Assembly: GCA_902782395.1 (NCBI GenBank)
Contig: CACZNF010000036.1
Coordinates: forward strand, 1 to 8,328
Source: an uncultured Erysipelotrichaceae bacterium
GTDB lineage: Bacteria > Bacillota_I > Bacilli_A > RFN20 > CAG-826
DNA: 8,328 nucleotides
Direction: 5' to 3'
A program made the position numbers and the translations under genes. Shown here piece by piece: positions 1 to 6,219 of the stretch. Position 1 is the first letter of the stretch, and every line of letters starts with the position of its first letter. The notes under the pieces are model-generated. The model saw only the letters and a list, made by a program, of their open reading frames with translations, made no database searches and was not told the DNA's origin.

Positions 1-1412
1 ACATCAACGTAATATGATAAATGTAAATCTTTAGCACCAGCGGCTTTTAATCTCTTATATGTCGCTAAGGTGAAATTATTTGGATCAACTGTTGTGTCAT
101 TAGCGGCGTGAATGAACCACATTGGTAAGTCTTTTAACTTTTGGATATCTTCATCAGTAACGAAGGAATCACTATAAGCTTCACAGCATGGATAGAACGC
201 TCTGAAGAAGTTACCATATGTGACCGCCATTTCCATGGTCATATAGCCACCATTGGAGCAACCACCAATATAAATACGTTTTGTATCGATATCACCATTA
301 TCAGCGATGTATTTATCGATTAATGATTTTAATGATTTTGTGTAAATAGAATGGCCAACACCACCATTGATGGAGCCTGTGCCACTATTCATCCAATATG
401 TTGGTGTTTGAGCAGCAAGCACATAAGCACCTTTTTGTTGGCCTTTAACGAAGTGAGATTGAATCTTTTCTTCGCCTAAAGCGGTCACATCATTACCTAA
501 TAAAGCGATATCTGGATCTGTACCACCTTCACCCATACCATGTAACCAAATCACTAATGGATTTAAGACACCGTCTTCTCTAAGTGCGTCTGTTTGGTAG
601 TCTTTATAAGTTAATGTGTAGCCTTCAGCGGTATGAGATTTAGCTTCGCCCCAATCTCTTGTAGAAAGGGAGATTCTTGATCTAATCGCATTGAATTTAA
701 ATGAACTATCATATGTTTCTTCACCCACTTTGAGTGTTTGACCACTCGCTAATTGGGCTTCAACTGTAATATTGTTAGTCCAGTTATTAACGTTATTAGC
801 GTATGTAAATGGAGAAGCACCCTCACTTGGTCCCCAACCACTGTAATGCATTTCTAAAGAAATACGGACGTAATGGGATTCATCACCGGTGATTATTTGA
901 CCTTCTTGGTCACACAAATCGACACTTTTAACTGTGCGATTGTTTCTATTTGTTTTAACAGTGAATTGTTTACCTTGTAAGTCTGCTTTTTTAACTTTTT
1001 CTGGGAAGTTTAATTTCACACCAACAATTGCAGGACCGAATTCAAAACCTTCAACAAGATAATCAATTGTGTCATATTCATCAACGAAGAGTTTTAAAAC
1101 TCTATCGAAATAGCCTTCTTTACTAACTGTGATATAAGCCATACCTGGCTCATCAGTTTTAATATTGCCATCTTTATCAACTGTTGCGATATTTTCATCG
1201 CTACTACGGAAGGTAACACCTTCAACTTCAGTCACGACTTTTGATTTCATACCCGCTTCAACGGTATCTTTTGATAAAGAAGCTTTTAAGATTTTTCTTG
1301 CAGTTTCCACTGCTGGTTCACTAGAACTAGTTGAACCGTTAGCGGCGTTATTACATCCACCTAATACGAATAAGGCGGCAAACGCTAGAGGTAATAATAA
1401 TTTCTTTTTCAT
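1..1412 (-). CDS. EstA-like alpha/beta-hydrolase esterase lipoprotein (3' end outside window)
   Basis: Predicted surface-anchored serine esterase that would hydrolyse ester bonds, plausibly acyl or feruloyl decorations on polysaccharide. The frame is open from the ATG at 1412 to the window edge, giving 470 visible residues. Residues 1-20 are a lipoprotein signal peptide (MKKK, hydrophobic core, lipobox LGGC with Cys20). Residues about 43-109 look like a Big2 Ig-like domain (SSDENIATVDKDG). Residues about 112-250 resemble the Ig-like N-terminal domain of Thermotoga EstA-type esterases (GPAIVGVKLNF). From about 262 an alpha/beta-hydrolase domain follows: WLHGMGEGG (289-297, oxyanion region), GCSNG (384-388, nucleophile Ser386) and HAANDTTVDP (acid Asp439). 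The catalytic His should lie beyond base 1. The start is fixed by the signal peptide and by an in-frame TAA three codons upstream. There is no Shine-Dalgarno sequence directly before the ATG; see the hairpin entry. It follows the multidomain lipoprotein and probably shares its transcript. The family is well supported; the exact substrate is unknown. Confidence 0.88.
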   Translation of the reverse strand, partial: MKKKLLLPLAFAALFVLGGCNNAANGSTSSSEPAVETARKILKASLSKDTVEAGMKSKVVTEVEGVTFRSSDENIATVDKDGNIKTDEPGMAYITVSKEGYFDRVLKLFVDEYDTIDYLVEGFEFGPAIVGVKLNFPEKVKKADLQGKQFTVKTNRNNRTVKSVDLCDQEGQIITGDESHYVRISLEMHYSGWGPSEGASPFTYANNVNNWTNNITVEAQLASGQTLKVGEETYDSSFKFNAIRSRISLSTRDWGEAKSHTAEGYTLTYKDYQTDALREDGVLNPLVIWLHGMGEGGTDPDIALLGNDVTALGEEKIQSHFVKGQQKGAYVLAAQTPTYWMNSGTGSINGGVGHSIYTKSLKSLIDKYIADNGDIDTKRIYIGGCSNGGYMTMEMAVTYGNFFRAFYPCCEAYSDSFVTDEDIQKLKDLPMWFIHAANDTTVDPNNFTLATYKRLKAAGAKDLHLSYYVD

Positions 1413-1424
1413 AATAATTTAAGT

Positions 1425-1459
1425 AGAGGGCTTGGTTTCCCAAACCCTCTATCCTTTCT
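1425..1459 (-). promoter_or_regulatory. Shine-Dalgarno plus stem-loop ahead of the esterase start
   Basis: Within the 59-base gap, minus-strand AGAAAGGA (1459-1452) is a good ribosome binding site, but it lies 39 bases from the ATG at 1412. Between them is a hairpin (1450-1425): AGAGGGTTTGG, loop GAAA, CCAAGCCCTCT, an 11-bp stem with one G-T wobble and a GNRA-type tetraloop. If the stem folds, one base before it and 12 after it (1424-1413) remain, so the site would be brought to about 13 bases from the ATG. The bases after the stem are ACTTAAATTATT, without a clean T-run, so a normal intrinsic terminator is less likely. It could instead protect or process the intercistronic RNA. The structure is read directly; its role is inferred. 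Confidence 0.6.
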
Positions 1460-1471
1460 AAATAGTGTTAA

Positions 1472-2164
1472 TTATGCTTCTACGTGAGCACTGACTGTAA
1501 TTGAACCACCAAGGATTGCGAAGCAGTCGAAGTTTGCAGATTGAGCAAGAGCGGTAACAACGATTTCGTTGACGCCAGCTTTAACTGCGACTTCACCTAA
1601 GTCGACTTGAGTCATTGTGGAACCGTCTGAACCTAAGAAACCTTTGCGTGCTAAGGAAACTTCGGTGTCATTAACTTTGATAGATGTTGTATCGGCTAAA
1701 CCTTGATCATAGTATTCGACTGGTTGTGCTTGCCAGTTAGCACTAGCAGAACTACCAATGAGAACTAATCTAACTTTGCCTGCTGCAGAAGCATCGAATT
1801 TTAATGTGATAGATGCATCTTTAGCCATATAGCCAACAGAGCCTGTGCCGTGAGCGGTCGCATTGTTTGTTTCAACTTTAGCTTGACCACCTAATGTGCC
1901 ATCTTCAGCTTCAAGATAGAAAGCATCTGTTAAGTCAACTGGTGTTGTCTTTTCAATGATAGCTTTCCAGTTAGCCTTGATTGTAATGTTCTCAGTTAAG
2001 TTAATTTTTTCACCTGGTTGTTTAACTTGGGTTTGTGGGAATGTATATGATCCCCAAGTAACCATCACTGTAATTTCCCAGCCACCAAATGCCTTATCTG
2101 CTGGAGCTGTAAAACCGTTAGCTGGTAAGGTGTATTCGCCTTTTTCAGCTTCTACAGCGGCCAT
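1472..2164 (-). CDS. Distal part of frameshifted multidomain lipoprotein: InlB-type repeat and CBM-like module
   Basis: This frame encodes the C-terminal third of the protein that begins at 3747 and is probably not an independent gene. The ATG at 2164 gives 230 residues without a signal peptide, but the same frame stays open upstream to 2194 and reads NIDANGGTGEM, the conserved start of an InlB-type (Listeria-Bacteroides, Flg_new) repeat. That repeat continues across the ATG as GEYTLPANGFTAPADKAFGGW, with an ANWK-like end near residue 67. Residues about 82-217 form a CBM6/35-like module: FYLEAEDG at its start, a beta-rich body, and AGVNEIVVTALAQSANFDCFAIL at its end. That end matches the two modules upstream (GxN near the last strands, then an N-x-D motif). 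Translational coupling is possible because the ATG overlaps the TAG of the upstream frame (2152-2154), but it would split a conserved repeat. The expected role is carbohydrate binding at the cell surface. Confidence 0.75.
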   Translation of the reverse strand: MAAVEAEKGEYTLPANGFTAPADKAFGGWEITVMVTWGSYTFPQTQVKQPGEKINLTENITIKANWKAIIEKTTPVDLTDAFYLEAEDGTLGGQAKVETNNATAHGTGSVGYMAKDASITLKFDASAAGKVRLVLIGSSASANWQAQPVEYYDQGLADTTSIKVNDTEVSLARKGFLGSDGSTMTQVDLGEVAVKAGVNEIVVTALAQSANFDCFAILGGSITVSAHVEA

Positions 2165-3747
2165 TTCGCCTGTACCACCATTGGCGTCGATGTTTCAGGT
2201 TGAGCGTTTGGATCTGTTAATTTAATGCAGTCGATGTTTGGACCTTGTGTAATAGCGGCGAAGGAGAATGTATTTTCACCCGTGACGATATTAATATTGC
2301 CTAAATCGATTTCTACCCATGTCTTTGTCCAGCCTGAGGAACCTGGTAATGTGTTTGAACCTAAGTCAATGGCAGTGTTATTGAGTTTCATTGTCATGAC
2401 TTCATTTGTAAGTTCCATATCGGCGAAACCAGAATAATCTGATTTTAATGCGGCGGAAGAAACGACCATGGATAATTTATATTCTTTAGCTTCAGCGGCT
2501 GTGTATTTGAGTTCAAATGTTTGTTCAGCACTGAAGTAACCTAAGGATTTACCACCAGAACATGTATCACCATTTTCCATTTGGATGGTTGTACCTTCTG
2601 GTAAGATAGCATTTTCAGCTTCAATAACGATTTGACCAGCAACTGGTTTAGCTTTAACAGTAACGTTAACTGTGGCTTTCTTATAACCGTCTTTTGTTAC
2701 TTCAACTGTTGTTTTGCCAGCTTTGATACCTTTAACGACACCAGCGTTAGAAACTGTAGCGATTGCTTCATCAGCGGATTTATATGCGACACCCGCTAAA
2801 TTATCTTTAACTTGGATTTGTTTTTCTTCGTCGACTTGAATTTCGATTTCAGCTTCAACAACTTCAATCTTTGGTTTTGTTTGTGCTGGGACAGTGGCAA
2901 GTTGTAATTTTTCACTTGTGAAGATTACGACTTTGTCCATGTTTGGACCTTGGGCTAACATTTCGATTTCTAAAACGTTATTGCCAGCAATTAAATCGAC
3001 TTGACCGAATGAAACGGTATTGAATTCATAATAGGATTCACCGTCTTCTGGAGCTGGGACTGTTCTACCAGCCATTGAGATTTCTTTGCCGTTGAATTTA
3101 ACAGAAAGAACACCTTCTAAGCTCATTTCAGCGTTATAGGCCATTGTGACACCAAGTTCAACCTTAACGGCTTTATCGCATGTAAAGGTCAATGTTTCTT
3201 TACAGCCTTGTTGTAACCAACCTAATGATGTGCCATCATCAGTTTTTCCACCATTGTCTTCGACTGGGCTATCGCCTGGACCCATGATACCATAACCGTA
3301 TGCGGATAAGTCCATGCCCCAGAAATCATCTGGATCAAAGTGTTCAGCTTCTTCTAAACGTAAAGAATAGTTTGGTTCTCTATCTGGAGCTTTTTCAACT
3401 GTAATTGTGATGCTGCCATTGGCATAGCCATCTTTCTTGGCGGTGACTTTACCAGAACCAACGCCTAAAGCGGTAACTAAACCGTTTTTATCAACGGAAA
3501 CGACAGTACCTGCTCTTGTGGACCATTCAACACCTTCAACGTCAGCGGATAATTGGACTGTTTCGCCAACTTTAAGTGTGGTTTTGTTACCAGCGGCGGT
3601 AACGTTAATCTTTGTTTCTTCTACTTCAGAAGTGTCACCACTACTTGCTGGTTTATCACTTTTTGCATTGTTACATGCTGTAAGACCCATTGTTAGGAGT
3701 AAAGCACCCGCTAAAAATGGAAATAATGCTTTTTTAGTTTTTTTCAT
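2152..3747 (-). CDS. Multidomain carbohydrate-binding lipoprotein, N-terminal part (truncated by frameshift)
   Basis: Predicted surface lipoprotein that binds glycan; no catalytic domain is visible. Residues 1-25 are a signal peptide with lipobox LTAC (Cys25). About 46-118 is a Big2 Ig-like domain (VSVDKNGLVTALGVGSGKVTAKKDGY). About 127-277 is a CBM6/35-like module opening with SLRLEEAEHF and closing with AGNNVLEIEMLAQGPNMDKVVIF. About 296-366 is a second Big2 domain. About 372-510 is a second CBM-like module (IVIEAENA, closing TGENTFSFAAITQGPNIDCIKL). After residue about 517 the frame gives a non-homologous tail ending KWPL at a TAG, while the true continuation is in the neighbouring frame. 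The ATG at 3747 is preceded by AGGAAAGGA (3765-3757) with 9 bases between, a good ribosome site. With one base restored the protein would be about 758 residues. The CBM family assignment is from fold-like motifs only; ligand unknown. Confidence 0.85.
   Translation of the reverse strand: MKKTKKALFPFLAGALLLTMGLTACNNAKSDKPASSGDTSEVEETKINVTAAGNKTTLKVGETVQLSADVEGVEWSTRAGTVVSVDKNGLVTALGVGSGKVTAKKDGYANGSITITVEKAPDREPNYSLRLEEAEHFDPDDFWGMDLSAYGYGIMGPGDSPVEDNGGKTDDGTSLGWLQQGCKETLTFTCDKAVKVELGVTMAYNAEMSLEGVLSVKFNGKEISMAGRTVPAPEDGESYYEFNTVSFGQVDLIAGNNVLEIEMLAQGPNMDKVVIFTSEKLQLATVPAQTKPKIEVVEAEIEIQVDEEKQIQVKDNLAGVAYKSADEAIATVSNAGVVKGIKAGKTTVEVTKDGYKKATVNVTVKAKPVAGQIVIEAENAILPEGTTIQMENGDTCSGGKSLGYFSAEQTFELKYTAAEAKEYKLSMVVSSAALKSDYSGFADMELTNEVMTMKLNNTAIDLGSNTLPGSSGWTKTWVEIDLGNINIVTGENTFSFAAITQGPNIDCIKLTDPNAQPETSTPMVVQAKWPL
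2189..2196 (-). other. Probable single-base frameshift site inside the lipoprotein gene
   Basis: Upstream, the reading frame is coherent to about codon QPE (GAA at 2196-2194). Downstream, the coherent frame begins at AAC (2194-2192) immediately after an in-frame TGA (2197-2195) and reads NIDANGGTGEM. The shift from the first frame to the second is -1, equal to one missing base. A lost A in the short run GAAAC (2195-2193) would give QPENIDANGG; loss one or two codons later is equally possible. No standard slippery heptamer is present: the zero-frame codons here are CCT GAA ACA. Confidence 0.75.
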
Positions 3748-3996
3748 TATATTTTTTCCTTTCCTAAAATCAGGTTTATTAAGGAGGGATAAAAACTATT
3801 CCCTTTCTCAATAAATAAGCATTGTGAGCGAAATACTTTAAGATAAGTTACGTGTTTACGCGTTACGTAAAAAGGGCACTAAAAATTCAAAAAGTATTTC
3901 TAAATTCGCACTTATCATAAAAAAGAAGAAAATATTAAAAAATAGATATTGCATAACCTTATAACATTTGAGCGTAATCTTATATTTGTGGGTATC
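3748..3996 (-). promoter_or_regulatory. AT-rich leader region of the lipoprotein gene with inverted and direct repeats
   Basis: This gap lies between the kinase terminator and the lipoprotein ATG. It holds the ribosome site AGGAAAGGA (3765-3757). A perfect 10-bp inverted repeat GAAATACTTT / AAAGTATTTC has arms at 3830-3839 and 3891-3900. Between the arms are three TTACG copies on the plus strand (3848, 3856, 3863), two of them extended as GTTACGT 15 bases apart. A small possible hairpin, AGGGAATA / TATCCCT with a bulged A, sits at 3804-3785. It is followed by TCCTT (3785-3781), which could pair with AAGGA of the ribosome site. I found no convincing -35/-10 pair, although the position requires a promoter or readthrough. 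The repeats could be regulator-binding sites; that is inference. Confidence 0.4.
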
Positions 3997-4030
3997 AAAA
4001 AAGCACAATTATCAGTATCCAAATTGTGCT
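3997..4030 (-). terminator. Intrinsic terminator after the histidine kinase
   Basis: Minus-strand AGCACAATT (4030-4022) and AATTGTGCT (4010-4002) form a 9-bp stem with an 11-base loop. Six T follow (4002-3997), and upstream GAAAA can extend the pairing into the T-run. It begins 15 bases beyond the kinase TAA and separates the two-component operon from the lipoprotein genes. Confidence 0.88.
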
Positions 4031-4044
4031 CTTTTAGTTGGGTT

Positions 4045-5400
4045 TTAAATAGCGATTTTTAGTTTGAAGATTCCATCTTCAGTTTCATAATGCATCTTGC
4101 CATCGTACTTCTTAACAATATAGGCAATCGACTTTGTACCAAAACCATGGTATTTCTTATTTTCTTGTTTCGTAGTTTTGATTGATCCATCATTATTGAA
4201 CGATAATTCACCATGGTAATAATTAGTTTCTTCAATCATCAATAAGCCTTGTTTTCTAGAAGCGGTTAATGAGATAACGCGATGCTCTTTTTCTTCTATT
4301 GCTTCTGTCGCTTCAATCGCGTTATCGATGATATTCGTTAATAAGAAATAGACATCACTCGTAGCCATATCTTTAAAGGCATCACCATCCACTAGAGAAG
4401 TGAATTCAATACCAACAGAATTACAGTAAATGAGTTTATCTTGTAATAAAGCATCGATATTAACACTGCCTGTTTTAACGGAACTATCATAGAAGTTAAG
4501 TGATTCTTCTAACAAACAGAAGTCTTCATCAGTTAGTTCGCCTTTTTTAGCTTTTAATCTTCTTAATTCTTTTCTTAAATCATGACACTTCATATTGATG
4601 AAATTAATGTTGTTTTCCATCATTTCTTGTTGTCTGATTTTAGAATTAAGTGTCGCTTTAATGATCATTGTTTCTTGACGATGTTCCACAACGCGGAAGC
4701 CACCCACTACCAAGGTATCAAATAAAATACAGAAGATAATGAGCGTACCCGCTAAGATGCCTCTTAATTTACCATCAAAAATATGTTGTGCCACAAATAC
4801 GTTAGCGACGTTAACAACTAGGTAAACGACGATACCTAAAACAATAATATATACTTTACCTAAGATATATTTTGAATATTTAACGTAGTATCTAGCGATA
4901 GCAAAATAGAAGCCAACGAACGCTAAAGTCTTAACACTATAAAGGATGCAGTTATAGATGATGTTATATTTTTGCACAATGGCCTCAATCGGTTCAGCAT
5001 CGTTATATAATGCACCAAAGATTTTACCGTTTAAGCCAGTATCTAAAACAATTGTTCCTAGTTGATAGGCCATGTGTTGGAATGTATATGCTACAGAAAG
5101 AAGAAGCATTAAATTAAGTGGCTTAATCTTATAGGCAAATAAGAATCCACCGAAAATAGTGAAGACGGGTATGGTATAAACGACAATATTAAGCCATTCA
5201 CTCCATTGTTCCGGTTTAACAAAGTTATATAAGCCAACAATATTCACAGCCGCACCACTAGAGGCAATTAATAAACCGACAGGAATAGAAATATAAGGTT
5301 TGAATCTAAAAGTTAGTCGATGTTTCATGAGCATAATGCCCGCGATCAAAAATTCGACTGTAAAGGATATGAACATTGTTAACAAGGTATTAAGATCCAT
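4045..5400 (-). CDS. AgrC-like polytopic GHKL sensor histidine kinase
   Basis: Membrane sensor kinase that would autophosphorylate on His and pass phosphate to the adjacent LytTR regulator. Of its 451 residues, the first 235 hold about six or seven hydrophobic segments (roughly 5-25, 36-58, 72-90, 97-117, 145-168, 182-205, 214-233). This is the layout of peptide-sensing kinases such as AgrC, VirS and ComD. A short coiled linker leads to the H-box MKCHDLRKEL with His273. The GHKL ATPase domain shows the N-box TNIIDNAIEATE (Asn356, Asn360), a degenerate D-box near 390-393 (EETN) and the G-box HGFGTKSI (418-425). The length is normal for the family. The ATG lies three bases after the regulator's stop, and GAAGAAGG inside the regulator's last codons is a ribosome site about 10 bases away, so translation is probably coupled. 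No agrB or agrD homologue is visible nearby, so the ligand is unknown. Confidence 0.93.
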   Translation of the reverse strand: MDLNTLLTMFISFTVEFLIAGIMLMKHRLTFRFKPYISIPVGLLIASSGAAVNIVGLYNFVKPEQWSEWLNIVVYTIPVFTIFGGFLFAYKIKPLNLMLLLSVAYTFQHMAYQLGTIVLDTGLNGKIFGALYNDAEPIEAIVQKYNIIYNCILYSVKTLAFVGFYFAIARYYVKYSKYILGKVYIIVLGIVVYLVVNVANVFVAQHIFDGKLRGILAGTLIIFCILFDTLVVGGFRVVEHRQETMIIKATLNSKIRQQEMMENNINFINMKCHDLRKELRRLKAKKGELTDEDFCLLEESLNFYDSSVKTGSVNIDALLQDKLIYCNSVGIEFTSLVDGDAFKDMATSDVYFLLTNIIDNAIEATEAIEEKEHRVISLTASRKQGLLMIEETNYYHGELSFNNDGSIKTTKQENKKYHGFGTKSIAYIVKKYDGKMHYETEDGIFKLKIAI

Positions 5401-5403
5401 AAT

Positions 5404-6132
5404 TTAGTTACCTTCTTCCATGATGTACTTTTTGAAACTTTCCATAAATCCTTTTTTCTTTGGATGCGATATGGCAATAATTTCGTCGTTTGTTAATTGA
5501 ATGTCAAGCTTTTCCACGCGCTTAATCTTATGCGCGTTAACCAAATAACAAGAATTACATCTAATGAACCAATACTTTTTAAGCTGTTCCTCATACTTCT
5601 TTAGAGTACCAGTTGTGGTAATCTCTTTATCTCCCGCTAAATGGAAGATGATGTCGTGAGAAATAACTTCGACATACATAATGTCATTGGTTCCTATTTT
5701 ATTAAAGCCACCTTCATTAGGTATAACCACAAAGGCATCATTCTTTTTACCTAATCTTTTCATGACTCTTTCAAGTCTTAAATAGAACGAAGCATAAGAT
5801 AATGGTTTTAAAACGAAATCGATAGCGTCTACTTCGTAGCCATTAGTCGCATATTTCGCTAAATTAGTAGCGAACATGATGACGACTTCTTCATCTTTTT
5901 CTCTAATCTTTCTTGCGACATCAATACCATTCATCGCTGATAAATTGATATCGAGAATAATGAAGTCATATTGGCTTTTAAAGCGCATTAAGAAAGCATC
6001 ACCACTGGCAAATGTTTGAATATCAAAGGTGAGTTTTTTCTCTTTGCTATAACGATCTAATAATGAAAGACAGTTGTTTAAATCATCAACGGAGTCTTCC
6101 ACGACCGCGATTCTAATATCTATTTCGCTCAT
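5404..6132 (-). CDS. LytTR-family response regulator (AgrA/VirR type)
   Basis: Cytoplasmic DNA-binding response regulator, partner of the kinase immediately downstream. Residues about 6-125 are a receiver domain: acidic pair Glu12-Asp13, phosphoacceptor Asp61 in FIILDINLSAMNG, Thr89 in MFATN, and Lys109-Pro110 in FVLKP. Residues about 135-238 are a LytTR DNA-binding domain, with the recognisable strand FIRCNSCYLVNAHKIKRV (190-207). The 242-residue length is typical. The start fits because the receiver begins at residue 6. No Shine-Dalgarno sequence precedes the ATG; a near-perfect extended -10 element sits just upstream, so the mRNA is predicted to be leaderless. The regulator-first order resembles C. 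perfringens virR-virS rather than agrCA. LytTR proteins usually bind pairs of about 9-bp direct repeats; no clear pair was found in the window. Confidence 0.95.
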   Translation of the reverse strand: MSEIDIRIAVVEDSVDDLNNCLSLLDRYSKEKKLTFDIQTFASGDAFLMRFKSQYDFIILDINLSAMNGIDVARKIREKDEEVVIMFATNLAKYATNGYEVDAIDFVLKPLSYASFYLRLERVMKRLGKKNDAFVVIPNEGGFNKIGTNDIMYVEVISHDIIFHLAGDKEITTTGTLKKYEEQLKKYWFIRCNSCYLVNAHKIKRVEKLDIQLTNDEIIAISHPKKKGFMESFKKYIMEEGN

Positions 6133-6139
6133 TAATTGA

Positions 6140-6168
6140 ATTATACCATTAAGGTAGCGTTAAGAAAA
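6140..6168 (-). promoter_or_regulatory. Extended -10 promoter for the two-component operon
   Basis: Minus-strand TGGTATAAT (6148-6140) is a perfect extended -10 (TGn plus TATAAT). With a 17-base spacer the -35 position is TTTTCT (6168-6163), a poor match, as is common when TGn is present. The expected +1, about seven bases after the hexamer, is A6133 or A6132; the ATG of the regulator starts at 6132. The -35 region overlaps the T-rich tail of the upstream terminator. Confidence 0.7.
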
Positions 6169-6206
6169 TAATGAACCCCATATCCGCGTACGGACAGGGG
6201 TTCATT
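6163..6206 (-). terminator. Intrinsic terminator after the GH3 glycosidase
   Basis: AATGAACCCC and GGGGTTCATT (minus strand, 6206-6197 and 6179-6170) form a perfect 10-bp outer stem. The inside can extend by a further 6 bp (TGTCCG / CGGATA, one G-T pair) capped by TACG, leaving one unpaired T. The tail is ATTTTCTT (6169-6162), an interrupted T-run. It begins 13 bases past the glycosidase TAA. The stem could also work on the plus strand, but no plus-strand gene is present. Confidence 0.8.
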
Positions 6207-6219
6207 TTAGATGTTTGTA

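Noticed and set aside
141..323. Plus-strand open frames, including 141-323, 1165-1422, 1956-2225, 2225-2437, 3437-3814 and 7211-7405.
   Set aside because: Each mostly lies antisense to a minus-strand frame with recognised domains and itself has no recognisable domain.
1425..1450. The GC-rich hairpin as an ordinary intrinsic terminator.
   Set aside because: It is followed by ACTTAAATTATT rather than a T-run, and the ATG of the next gene is only 12 bases away.
2152..2164. ATG at 2164 overlapping TAG at 2152-2154 as a true start of a separate, translationally coupled gene.
   Set aside because: A conserved repeat motif continues in the same frame upstream of this ATG to 2194, and the product would lack any export signal although its domains are surface types.
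3781..3787. Perfect AAGGAGG on the plus strand as a ribosome site for a plus-strand gene.
   Set aside because: No ATG or GTG lies at a suitable distance, and no plus-strand frame with coding character follows.
3848..3870. TTACG repeats as a CRISPR or mobile-element end.
   Set aside because: The units are too short, spacers are absent, and no cas or transposase gene is near.
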